From Gautieria morchelliformis (taxonomy: Eukaryota; Basidiomycota; Agaricomycetes; Gomphales; Gomphaceae): DNA of 64,000 nucleotides. The DNA lies in NCBI GenBank assembly GCA_015179125.1, contig WHVA01000139.1, forward strand, positions 167,245 to 231,244. Direction: 5' to 3'. Positions 33,926 to 43,444 of the stretch are shown here, in pieces (the stretch's first letter is position 1; every line of letters begins with the position of its first letter). Under the pieces are notes generated by a model, which saw only the letters and a list, made by a program, of their open reading frames with translations, ran no database searches and was not told the origin of the DNA. The translations under genes and the position numbers were made by a program.

Positions 33926-33962
33926 GAGAAGTAGATAGAAGAGTGCTTTGACTGTAGCTATT

Positions 33963-33973
33963 AGTTCAATTAT
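33963..33973 (-). promoter_or_regulatory. Gypsy-X self-priming site
   Basis: In sense orientation ATAATTGAACT begins 2 nt after the LTR end (spacer GT). Its exact reverse complement AGTTCAATTAT lies in the LTR (minus strand, 34422-34412), 33 nt downstream of the TATAAG box that starts at 34455. Confidence 0.78.
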
Positions 33974-33975
33974 AC

Positions 33976-34964
33976 TGTCAAGATTGGATTTTAGGCATTA
34001 ATATCATGTATTAGTGAACACGGCGAATGCCCAAACGGCTTGTGCAATGAGGTGTGTAGTTTGGCAAACAATATCAAGCCAATAAAGATTTATGAGATAA
34101 GGGGGCTACTCGAACGGAGCTCACCCTGTCTACAGTCGAAGTGAAATAGCCCGTGATACTTGACAATGTAACATACAAGGTCTCACGGAAAGGTTGTCTA
34201 GTAGTAACAATCCTTTCGCCGGCGAACGTACTCTTTCGGAGCCCTTCACCGACAGCACCAACAATGGTATGAAGACTAAAGTAGTGAAGGTGAAGTACAA
34301 AAACTCACCAGTGGTGCTTAAGTCCTCCTCTGGTCTAAGATAGTAGTCTATTGAAGAGGGCTCAAGATGATAGTCACAGTGAGGTCAAGTTTTGCACAAG
34401 ATAGACATATGATAATTGAACTGCAAAATATACATGCGAACGTAAACTACTTATACCGAATACTCATATGATATCAGTGAATAGGAAAGAGGCCGTTGCA
34501 AGTCAGGGTTGGATAGGGGTGCGCAGTCAGAATACAAATAGATGAAACACATATACAATGGAGGAAAGGAGGGGTGTGAACATGAAACAACGGCGGGGGG
34601 GGAGAGGACAAAGGTACCTATGTAAGAAAACATGCCTTGATACCTGCATACATGTTACCCTGCATGGACTCTTGGTCTACTGGGTCGATCTCACATGATC
34701 TACGGGTAGGACATCCTGCGAATGCATGCTGGCCATAGGAACACCCAAAGGGGGTTGAATCAGGGAGGTGATGGGGCCAGTGATGAACCATCACACTGGT
34801 TAGAGGATGTCGATCCTGTTTGATGGCGTAACTACTGGCAAATGATGAGAGTAGCGAATGGTCATTCGGCAAATTCGGCGAAGAGCAAACGGAGCGAACA
34901 TAGAGCTGGAGTGATGAAAGGAAAAATGGGGGTAACTGGATACAAGAATAAATGAGTCATGACA
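33976..34964 (-). repeat. Gypsy-X 5' LTR (copy X2)
   Basis: 989 bp, TGTCATGACTCATTT to CCAATCTTGACA in sense. It aligns with X1 at 28,322-29,354. It contains a TATA box, the self-priming partner word, and the segment from which the fold-back at 46.8 kb is derived. Confidence 0.88.
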
Positions 34965-35377
34965 CCAATCAAGGTACAGCTGCCACTGCCGGCAGGTTGC
35001 ATTGGCCCACTCTCAACAACCACTGCCATGATTTCAGGAAACCTTAAGCCTGAAAAAAACCAATTCATGACTGGGAGTACATCTATGTGAGAAGCCTTCC
35101 CCATAGAGTCCCAGTGCTGTAGAGTGCTCGGGCAACTATATGTATATAGATACACAAATGCATGCCCTTGTTCAATGATTTTGAAGCTGAAACCGCGGAT
35201 GCATGCAGTTGCAAGTCAGTTACGAATGTCAATGATGTTTGTACTGTATAGACGAGGGTTTTGGTGGTATACTACCTTTGCATCCTCGAAGAATAAGGTG
35301 GGAAATACCAAGTGATGAGCTTTGCGAAGGGGATCTGCTGCAATGGCTCGCCAATAGATCACCTCTGAGATCGCATT

Positions 35378-35600
35378 TGTGGAACGAAGGAGTAAATATG
35401 ATCTGATATTCCACATTGATCTCAAGTAGATCGTTCCTTTATATACAAATTATAATGTCCATTATATTACCAATCCCTTCGAGCTGCTGTGCCGATGCGA
35501 TGCCGGCGCACCAGCAACCCGGGGTCGAGAGCGATCTCGAACCTCCGGCTAAATGCGTGCCGGCTCTGCCTCGGCAGTGTCATCGTTCCGATTACTAACA
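35378..35600 (-). repeat. Copia-1 3' LTR
   Basis: 223 bp, TGTTAGTAATCGG to CGTTCCACA in sense orientation; same sequence as the partner at 39651. The polyprotein stop (35549-35551) lies inside this LTR. Confidence 0.95.
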
Positions 35601-38600
35601 CTCCCCCTCAGCGAGAAGTCCCTTCGGTAAAATCCTAATTTCCCTAATAGATACCTGTGTTGATGCATGTCTAATCCCTTTGTAAATATGTCCGCTACGT
35701 TCTCCTTCGTCGGTACGTATGTAAGTGATGCCTCGTGAGAGGCCACTTTCTCACGGATAAAATGGTATGCGACATTGATGTGTTTGGTACGCGCATGGTA
35801 CGTTGCGTCATGCGATAGTGTAATGGCGCCTAGATTGTCTGATCGAAGTGACGTGGGCTGGGTTTGATCGATTCCAAGTTCCTCGATGAAACGTCTCAGC
35901 CAGATTAATTGCTTGGCGCCCTCGGTAAGTGCCATGTATTCGGCCTCCGTGGTAGATAGCGCGATCGTTCGCTGCTTCTTCGAGCTCCATGCAATGGTTC
36001 CTCCTCCTAGCATAGCTACATAGCCACTAATAGATAGTGCGTCGTTTCTATTAGCATAATCCGAGTCGACAAATATTTCGAGGTCGAGACCAGCGTCTCG
36101 TCGGAATGTTATGCCGTCGTCACGTGACCCTTTGAGGTACCTGAGCGCGTGCTTGATCGCCGTCCAGTGCTCGGTTCCGTAAGTAGTAGTGAATTGGCTC
36201 AGATGTTGTACGGTAAAAGCCAAATCAGGTCGCGTGCTGAGTGCTGCGTACATGAGTGATCCGATTGCTTTGGCGTAGGGTACTTCGGCAGTTGGACCTG
36301 TTGAGTCCATGGGTGTCGTGAGTTTGATCATTTTATGCAGGGGTGTAGATACCGAATGAGCCGTTGTCATGTTGAATCGATCGAGTATGATGTCGATGTA
36401 ATGTCCTTGAGACATGATTAGCGTTCCCTCATCTCTATTCCTCTCAACTCTAATTCCCAAGATTTTCTTCATTTCTCCTAAATCTGTTAAAGGGAATTTC
36501 CCATGAAGCTCCCCCTTGAGCTTAATCATCCCTCCTTTGGAGTCAGCAAATAGTCCAAAGTCGTCCACATATACTGATATGACTTCGATTGAGTCCTTAT
36601 CTTGTCTGATGTAGACGCATTCATCGGCTGTACTTTGATGGAAGCCGAGATCGAGTAGTAATTTGCGTAAGCGCTGATGCCAAGCTCGTCCCGATTGCTT
36701 GAGTCCGTAGAGCGCTCTGTATATTCTTAGAACGCGTCCAGATCCATCATCAAATCCGTCGGGCTGGCGCATGTAGATCTCCTCATCTATGGTTGAATTG
36801 AGGTAGGCGCCTTTGACATCCATCATTTCGATTTCCCAATCGAGTGTGTTTGCGATCGCTAATAGAACACGTAGTGAATCGAATTTGACCACGGGTGAAG
36901 TTATCTCGTAGTAGTCCATTCCTGGCCTCTGTGTGAATCCTTGAGCCACGACCCTTGCTTTAGCCTTATCAAATTGTCCATCCGGTTGCGTTTTGACGGC
37001 GTATACCCATCGGCAACCGATAGCTATTCGTCCGGGTGGTAGTTCTGTTAATTCCCATGTTCTTAACGTTTTGTGTTGTTCCATCTCAATTTCCATCGCT
37101 TTCTCCCAGATCGGCGCATCATCACGTGATACCGCCGCTCTGTAATTCTCAGGTTCAGTGACGATTTCTCTCGTTATGTAAACCTGCTCGGTGCGTCCTG
37201 AATTATTCAGTTTCCGGTAATCCGGCCTTTGAGTGATACGCGCGCTCCGTCGGATCTCTGGAGCTGGCGCTTGTTCAGGTGGATCAGGAACGGGTGTTGT
37301 CTGGGGTGATGACGTCTGTGGGGTAGATGTGATCGGGTCCGGCACATGCTCGCGCGGTGAGTGCTCCCCCTCGAGCGGTGCCGTGTCATCATCGTCGTTG
37401 TCTGGGATAGGGTAGAGTCGGTTGTCATTTTCGTCGAATGTGATATTTCTCGAAATTTGAACATGTTTTGAGGCTTTATTGTAATACCTCCATGCTTTTG
37501 CATGTTCTGCTACTCCGACGAAGATGTGTTCTTCTGCCTTTGGATCAAGTTTAGCTCGTCGTTGATCCGGCACCATAACCCAACAATTTGTCCCGAATTC
37601 CTCTAGACGTGCTATGTTCGGCTTCTTGCCGAATAGTGCCTGGAACGGCGTTGCGTCATCTCCAAGCGCTCGCGTGGGTGATCGGTTTTTGATGTAACAC
37701 GCGTAAGCCACGGCCTCGGGCCAGAGTATTTTAGGCAGGTTCTTGGCAAATATCATTGCCCGTGCGTGCTCGAGTAAGGTCCGGTTGAGTCGTTCGGCAA
37801 TTCCATTCTGGGCTGGGGAGTATGGAGCTGTGGTCTCCATGATAATGCCATATTTTGCACAAAATTCCTTGAAATTTTTATTGACATATTCCCCTCCATT
37901 ATCTGAGCGAAACCTCTTCAGTTTCTGACCTGTTTGGGTCTCGAGGAATGCCTTGTACGTCTCGAAGTGTTTGAGCGCTTCATCTTTGGCGCTCCCAAAA
38001 TAGATGACCGTGTACCTGGATTTGATGTCCGTGAAAGAATAAAAATACTTTTCACGTGATGGTCCCTCGGTCTGGGCAGGCCCCCATACATCGGATACTG
38101 TCAGGTCACCGACCTGTTCTACAGTGTCCTCGGCTCTTTTGGGGAATGGCTCCACATGCCGTTTGCCTTGTATGCATGCCTTGCACTGGCTCGGCTCGTT
38201 TGACTCGTCGATCTCGAGTCCAGTAACTAGGTCGTTAGATTTCAACAATTTTATGGAGTTTATGTTGACGTGCCCTAGTATCCTGTGCCATTTATCCCAT
38301 GACCGTCCCTTTGCCGCTGCGGCAAAGTCCCGTGCCTCGACTGATCGAGTGACCCGTGCCTTCATACAGAATAGCCGCCCGCGCTTCTGTCCCTGTGCAA
38401 AGGTAACTCCGGCGCGTGATTTGAATTCGACGCCGGTGCCTGAAAAAGTGGCTGTGTTGCCCTTATCAGTCAGACGCCCTACGCTGATAAGGTTGTTCGG
38501 CGCATCCGGTGCATGCTTGACGTCACGTAGTTCGATCGTGTTTGTCTTGGCGCCGATCTTGAATTCCATGTATATAGTGCCTCGGCCTTGTGTATGTAGT

Positions 38601-39571
38601 ACCGCGCCGGGTGAAATTCCTTCGATTTCCGATGGTTCCTCGGCATAGCTAGCGAAGTCATTTCGGCTTCGAGCTATATGTGTTGTTGCCGCTGAATCGG
38701 CTAGCCAGTCGGATGCGGATATAGCACTGTATGCTACCTCCTTAGATACAAATGCGAAGTCTTTTTCTTCTGCTTGTTTGACTGTTTCTTTGTTCCCTGA
38801 TTTGAACCATTTCGGTGCTTGGCCTTCCTTGCCGCCACCTTTCGCCCAACAGTCCTTCACGTAGTGACCCTTCTTGCCGCAATTTCGGCACTTTCCCTTT
38901 GTTGCTCCTGAGTCATCTTTCCTAGGTCTGTGACGTTGTTGCGCCTTAAGCGCCGTCTGCCGTGCCGATCCAGCTTTCCGTGCTCGATCCTCATCGAGGA
39001 CCCGAGCTATTAATATATCAGCTGTTGTCCCGGCTCCACTGGCGTTTACTGCCGTAATAAACGCCGACCAAGAATCTGGTAATGACGTCAGCAACGTGTT
39101 CGAGAACTCGGTGTCACTGATGTAATGTCCCCGCGCATTCAATTCCTGTTGAATGCCGCGGAGCTTGCGTACGTGCTCCTCCATGTTCGCGCCGTCCTCG
39201 GCAAGCGTCCGGAAGAAATCTCTTCGGAGATTTACAATCCCCACTGCTCCCTTTGATTCGAATATTGCTTGTAGACTAGTCCATACAGCAAACGCAGACA
39301 TCGTCTGATTGATGTAAACTAGTTGTTCATCGGCAACTCTGAGGCAAATTTCTTTTCTAGCCTTCTTGTCCTTCCTTCTCCAATCGTCGATCTCCTGCTG
39401 TTCGGTCGCAGTGACGTTGTCGGCATCTGCCGGTCTCGGTTCCGTCTCCCTGCCGATAGCCACGTCCCACAGATCTGAGTCATCGAGTATCCACTCGAGC
39501 CGCCGGCGCCACGCCGCGTAGTTATCCCCGTTCAAGGGATCGATCTTGTACGTGTTATTGCTACTCGACAT
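35549..39571 (-). CDS. Copia-1 Gag-Pol polyprotein
   Basis: 1,340 residues in a single frame, start ATG 39569-39571. In order: UBN2/copia Gag (about 15-200), zinc knuckle CRNCGKKGHYVKDC (about 228-241), protease DSAATTHI (about 292), GAG-pre-integrase HRILGHVN plus CKACIQGKRH, integrase with DVWGPA, SDNGGEY and the Glu of NGIAERLNRT, an Asp/Pro-rich linker, RT with MDVKGAYLN, YGLKQSGR and catalytic YVDDFGLF, and RNase H with FVDSDYA and STTEAEYMAL. The last 17 codons are read from the 3' LTR. Gag and Pol are in one frame with no shift signal, so any excess of Gag must come from RNA processing or proteolysis. Confidence 0.97.
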   Translation of the reverse strand: MSSSNNTYKIDPLNGDNYAAWRRRLEWILDDSDLWDVAIGRETEPRPADADNVTATEQQEIDDWRRKDKKARKEICLRVADEQLVYINQTMSAFAVWTSLQAIFESKGAVGIVNLRRDFFRTLAEDGANMEEHVRKLRGIQQELNARGHYISDTEFSNTLLTSLPDSWSAFITAVNASGAGTTADILIARVLDEDRARKAGSARQTALKAQQRHRPRKDDSGATKGKCRNCGKKGHYVKDCWAKGGGKEGQAPKWFKSGNKETVKQAEEKDFAFVSKEVAYSAISASDWLADSAATTHIARSRNDFASYAEEPSEIEGISPGAVLHTQGRGTIYMEFKIGAKTNTIELRDVKHAPDAPNNLISVGRLTDKGNTATFSGTGVEFKSRAGVTFAQGQKRGRLFCMKARVTRSVEARDFAAAAKGRSWDKWHRILGHVNINSIKLLKSNDLVTGLEIDESNEPSQCKACIQGKRHVEPFPKRAEDTVEQVGDLTVSDVWGPAQTEGPSREKYFYSFTDIKSRYTVIYFGSAKDEALKHFETYKAFLETQTGQKLKRFRSDNGGEYVNKNFKEFCAKYGIIMETTAPYSPAQNGIAERLNRTLLEHARAMIFAKNLPKILWPEAVAYACYIKNRSPTRALGDDATPFQALFGKKPNIARLEEFGTNCWVMVPDQRRAKLDPKAEEHIFVGVAEHAKAWRYYNKASKHVQISRNITFDENDNRLYPIPDNDDDDTAPLEGEHSPREHVPDPITSTPQTSSPQTTPVPDPPEQAPAPEIRRSARITQRPDYRKLNNSGRTEQVYITREIVTEPENYRAAVSRDDAPIWEKAMEIEMEQHKTLRTWELTELPPGRIAIGCRWVYAVKTQPDGQFDKAKARVVAQGFTQRPGMDYYEITSPVVKFDSLRVLLAIANTLDWEIEMMDVKGAYLNSTIDEEIYMRQPDGFDDGSGRVLRIYRALYGLKQSGRAWHQRLRKLLLDLGFHQSTADECVYIRQDKDSIEVISVYVDDFGLFADSKGGMIKLKGELHGKFPLTDLGEMKKILGIRVERNRDEGTLIMSQGHYIDIILDRFNMTTAHSVSTPLHKMIKLTTPMDSTGPTAEVPYAKAIGSLMYAALSTRPDLAFTVQHLSQFTTTYGTEHWTAIKHALRYLKGSRDDGITFRRDAGLDLEIFVDSDYANRNDALSISGYVAMLGGGTIAWSSKKQRTIALSTTEAEYMALTEGAKQLIWLRRFIEELGIDQTQPTSLRSDNLGAITLSHDATYHARTKHINVAYHFIREKVASHEASLTYVPTKENVADIFTKGLDMHQHRYLLGKLGFYRRDFSLRGSVSNRNDDTAEAEPARI

Positions 39572-39637
39572 CGTCGATCGGTATTGAGTTATTGGAGTAT
39601 AGAGCGTAGTTAGATTTGTGGTAGTTTAGTTATGCGC

Positions 39638-39650
39638 GGGGCCCATAACC
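39638..39650 (-). promoter_or_regulatory. Copia-1 primer-binding site (initiator tRNA-Met half molecule)
   Basis: GGTTATGGGCCCC directly follows the 5' LTR in sense orientation. It is complementary to the anticodon arm of eukaryotic initiator tRNA-Met (GGGCCCAUAACC), not to a tRNA 3' end. Drosophila copia primes this way. Confidence 0.85.
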
Positions 39651-39873
39651 TGTGGAACGAAGGAGTAAATATGATCTGATATTCCACATTGATCTCAAGT
39701 AGATCGTTCCTTTATATACAAATTATAATGTCCATTATATTACCAATCCCTTCGAGCTGCTGTGCCGATGCGATGCCGGCGCACCAGCAACCCGGGGTCG
39801 AGAGCGATCTCGAACCTCCGGCTAAATGCGTGCCGGCTCTGCCTCGGCAGTGTCATCGTTCCGATTACTAACA
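39651..39873 (-). repeat. Copia-1 5' LTR
   Basis: 223 bp, same sequence as the 3' LTR by eye, followed on the host side by GCATT. Confidence 0.95.
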
Positions 39874-40116
39874 GCATTGACAACAGCATCGTAAAGCCAA
39901 CGTTCTCCAACTAGGTGGAGGTATGATGACACAAGCGGCATCCGAGAATTCCAAGAATTCGGTAGCAACCTCGCAAAGTTCTTGCGGATGATTCAGCAGA
40001 AAACCTGGGTTGTTTTTCCCACGGGGGGTTGCCACACAGAATTATCCTGCTCACTGTATCAAAACACTTACATAATGACAATGCAGGTGTGCCGCGCATT
40101 CCCCCTTGGTCTGACA

Positions 40117-40638
40117 GGTGTTACTTCCTGGAGAAGCCGTCGTTCTATGCATGGGTCTTCCCTCTAATACTAGATGGTGCCATGCGGTGCTCTTTAATGC
40201 TATACAGAGCATGGCGGATGTTCTGAGAAGAGCGGCTCCCCCGGGTCCATGTCCCGTCTAATAGTTCGTGATAGGTATGCGCTGAGAAGTCTAATACACA
40301 AATTAACTTGTGCTGATCAAGCGCATCAGTGCACTTTACTTCGTGACGCATGTATCCTCCTGCCTCCGCTGAATACATTTTAACGCATGAAGCAGCATGC
40401 TCCCGGTTTTTCTTATCAACTGCTTAGTCAGGGCGTCTGGAACCAAGTTTATTTCTGTGGCTGCGCTTCCTACGCCAGTCCTTGGTGAATTTCACTCAGG
40501 TCACAGGACATGATTTAGCTGGGCCAACACCGTTCAGTGCGCCATTGGGAGCCGGCTTCTTCTCAACATGCGTAAAGAATATTTCGACATGAAGAAAGGT
40601 GAACAACTGCTATAATCTGTGAGGGCAAATGCATCATG
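40117..40638. repeat. Dispersed repeat R, copy 1
   Basis: 522 bp nearly identical to sequence at 45386-45652 plus 46241-46468. The ends are GGTGTTA-TTCCTGG and AAATGCATCATG. No coding potential, terminal repeats or target duplication were recognised, so its class is unknown. Confidence 0.8.
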
Positions 40639-42046
40639 TTCTGTAGAAGTCATACCGCAGTCACATGCTCGAGGTTTGAACCGGCTTCATGTACTAAAGA
40701 GTTATGATACACTATATCTCTTTCCAATAGGCGGACCCGCCGGCTGTTCCAGGCTTCAGCAAGGATGGTAAGTCATTAATATGCCGGCCAAAGGGTTAAG
40801 TTATACCTTATTATCCTCTGAGGTTATATCTGTCAATATATTAATTAACTGGATGGAACATGGAGTATCAAAATCGTACTGACGCTTCTGAAGTGCTACA
40901 TACACTTTCAGGTCTCCACCCCAATCTTTCTCGTTGGTCTGAGGATTGACTTGAACATTGAGCAATACACAACAGTGTTCGCCTTCCTCAAATTCGAGAC
41001 TATAGTAGTAGTATGAGGTTGGTGTTAAATCAACATCAAGTATAAGATACACACAGCACACCCCAGGCCCTAGAGACAGCTTTTTTCTCGGTAGGCATCT
41101 GAGCAAGATATGTAGCGTTGCTGTAATTTGATGAGAGAGAGTATGACTGGCACTCGTGTGACGAAGAGGGGGCTGAACAGGCGGCCGGTTGGACCTTATA
41201 ACCCGGTACATTTCATCGCGTGCCCTCTGGCCAGGGGTCATGAACTGTTATTGTATCTGCAAAAGGTTTGGCGCGACAGTCGAACAGGGTGCTTCTTCTC
41301 GGCTTACCATGGTATGCATAGCATCAATCGACAGGGAATGACTCACCGAGGAGTGCACGACCCCCATGTAATCTTTAGAAGCATAATTCAGAATTTCGTA
41401 TGGATCGAACAACTTGAAACCATCAAGATAAAGTCAAAAATAGTCACAACTCAGGAAGCATCATGATACTGATACGGACCAAGGTTCAGATCTGCATGTC
41501 ACGGTAGTAGTTCCAAAACTGGCTATGTCTCAGGCAAAAATTCGGTGACACCTTCCTCAGTTGGTCGTTTGTATCAAACAAACATTAATGCACATCTGAA
41601 TGGGGACTGCTCGCATAGCAAGATAATCTGATGCACATGGCATGTTGCGTCTCCGCGCGATTGACTAGGATGCTGGATTTACAGAACACGAGAAAAAATA
41701 GGGCAGACTCAGATCTACATGCAGGCATGACCCGCGCGAGGAAACTAGCAAGATGTGAGTTTGGAACAACTTTTGTGTGTGTGGCACGTACCCCGAACCT
41801 GGGCATAATATTACGATAGAGTCATCCGGCCGGAGAAGCTCAATATTAACTTCAACGTGGAGGAGAGCCTTCGGAAGGTTCAACTGTTTTATCGATTAAG
41901 GAAACTGGGCCGTGTGTGTAACTCGAGCTACTCGTAGTATATATATGACCAGAAATCTGGCCGTGGCGGCGGGCGGCATCGAGAACCGAGCCAACCCATG
42001 GGTTCGTTCTCAAGTACAGTACTAGGTCCCTCCTACTTACCACCTC
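40639..42046. other. No gene supported
   Basis: A minus-strand ORF at 40801-41241 (146 codons) is the longest, without recognisable domains. The last part presumably holds the promoter of the kinase gene at 42047. Confidence 0.35.
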
Positions 42047-43444
42047 ATGGATGACCTTTCATCCCCACCACTGAATACGCAGGATGATAACGATACGAAG
42101 GATGATGCCGGACACCGTCCTCTCTTCATCGCTAGGAAGGCGCAAGACTTACTGGGTGCTCGATGCACACGAATAGACTGCATCAACTGGGGTAAATAAC
42201 AGAGCTCCACATAATTTCTCCATTTACACGCGTTCAATGGCAGGTTCAAATCACAAGGTTAGACTTGCCATCACTTATGCCACGTGCGATGAAACACAAC
42301 CCAGGCCACGGCGTCACTAATTTCAATCAGCTAATAACTTACTTCGTATCTAGATATACCGAGCGACCATGGATGATAGACGCACCGTCATCGGCCGTGT
42401 CCTTTCCCCGTACTTTAGAGAACACGGGGCTGGAATATGCCCAGAAGACTCCATGGAAGCGGAGGTACGCTGGGCAGTGGGATGCTATGTTTAGCATACT
42501 CATATATAATCGTTAGATAGCTACGATGAGATATGTGAAAACCCGTACCTCTATTCCCGTGCCAGAAGTGTATTATCACGACAAAGATAAAACCGGCGAG
42601 GTCGGGGGAGAATGGATGATTATGGAAGATGTGAGTCCAACCTTCTGGCACAGATCTCAGCAGTGACATAAGTCCGCGGCCTGCCTGGCAGGTTCAAGGA
42701 AGGAATCTTTCCGATACATGGTGGGAGTTGTCCCTTGATCAACGCCATAAGGTGGCCCTTGCCATAGTCGATGTGTGGGCACAGCTCATGCGGCTCCGTT
42801 TTGGGACCATTGGCAGCATCAGGTCTTCTGAAAGTCCTGCGAACAGCTTTTGCGTTGGTCCAATTACCTTTATACCCACGGCTATCATAGGAACCACGGC
42901 CCCACCGGTGCAAAGCAAATGTGGCCCATTTTCTTGCGCCAGAGACTGGCTGTTGGCCTTGGCACGTGAAGATATGAAGTTCCAACGAGAAAAATATTTG
43001 ACGGATGAAGAAAAGCGTTTCATGTCTACTGTTCTCAGGGATATTAGTGCCGCGCCCCCTTACCTTGACCACATCGAATCATCTAATCCATCTCCATGGT
43101 CCATCAATGTCTTACACCACATTGACTTGCGCCTACACAATATCATGGTCGACACCAATGATCCTACCATCATAACGGGCGTGATAGATTGGGAGGGGGC
43201 ATCCATTGTGCCCCTGTGGTCTATTCTCCCGTTTTTTTTAAACGAGGTGCGAGAACTCACGCCAGACACCAAAATTAAAGAACTAGAAGAAATCCGAAGC
43301 CTCATGAAACGTGCTCTAGGGGAGGCTGTTCCCGAATGGGCAAAACTCGTTGCAGAAGGTCGCGGGGCCCGGTTGTTGCACGTCCGAGCGAGACTGAGTA
43401 CAGCCAAACCTCATAATGTGTATGCGCTCGATGACTATTTTTGA
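42047..43444 (+). CDS. APH-family (aminoglycoside-phosphotransferase-like) kinase
   Basis: Small-molecule or protein kinase-like fold, a large family in mushrooms with mostly unknown substrates. Five exons (42047-42191, 42244-42257, 42354-42464, 42517-42630, 42692-43444) join by GT-AG introns into 378 residues; exon 2 is only 14 nt. The N-lobe reads GGSNHKIYRATMDDRRTVIGR and EAEIATMRYVKTRTSIPVPEV; the hinge region is GEWMIMEDVQGRNL. The catalytic loop is VLHHIDLRLHNIMVD and the metal-binding motif GVIDWEGASIVPLW. The frame is intact throughout, although the gene stands alone between transposon-rich stretches. Resistance to aminoglycosides should not be inferred. Confidence 0.85.

Larger units (their letters stand above)
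33503..34964 (-). mobile_element. Gypsy-X, 5' part (LTR, priming site, gag start)
   Basis: On the minus strand, a 989-bp LTR (34964-33976) is followed by a self-priming site and an ORF. The element is lost where the truncated Gypsy-1 copy abuts at 33503. No 3' LTR is in the window. It was inserted into the Ulp1-like gene directly after the segment with the catalytic Cys; the adjacent five bases are CCAAT on the plus strand. Confidence 0.8.
35378..39873 (-). mobile_element. Copia-1, complete and apparently intact Ty1/copia element
   Basis: 4,496 bp with two 223-bp LTRs that look identical and perfect GCATT duplications (35373-35377 and 39874-39878). One uninterrupted 1,340-codon ORF encodes every domain. 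The initiator-tRNA-Met-type PBS is intact. By all visible criteria this is a young, possibly active element. Confidence 0.97.
34965..40100 (-). pseudogene. Ulp1-like (C48) cysteine protease gene, disrupted
   Basis: SUMO-protease-like enzyme of a type expanded in basidiomycetes. On the minus strand, host sequence right of Copia-1 reads VGERWLYDAVVN and continues left of it with ISEVIYWRAIAADPLRK and VFPTLFFEDAK. The catalytic half follows: HWDSMGKASHIDVLPVMNWF (His and Asp) and PAGSGSCTLIG (Cys, with the preceding Gln). Copia-1 (35378-39873) splits the first part and Gypsy-X cuts the gene right after the Cys segment. An in-frame stop follows NIIDIRN near 35216, which an intron could remove. 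Neither the N-terminus nor the C-terminus was found. The domain call rests on the W-N...HWDS...Q-GSGSC pattern. Confidence 0.6.

Noticed and set aside
40801-41241. 146-codon minus-strand ORF
   Set aside because: No domain, no homologous copy in the window, no splice support; kept only as unassigned sequence.
42047-43444. Antibiotic resistance gene
   Set aside because: The APH fold is widespread in mushrooms with unknown substrates; the sequence gives no evidence of aminoglycoside binding.
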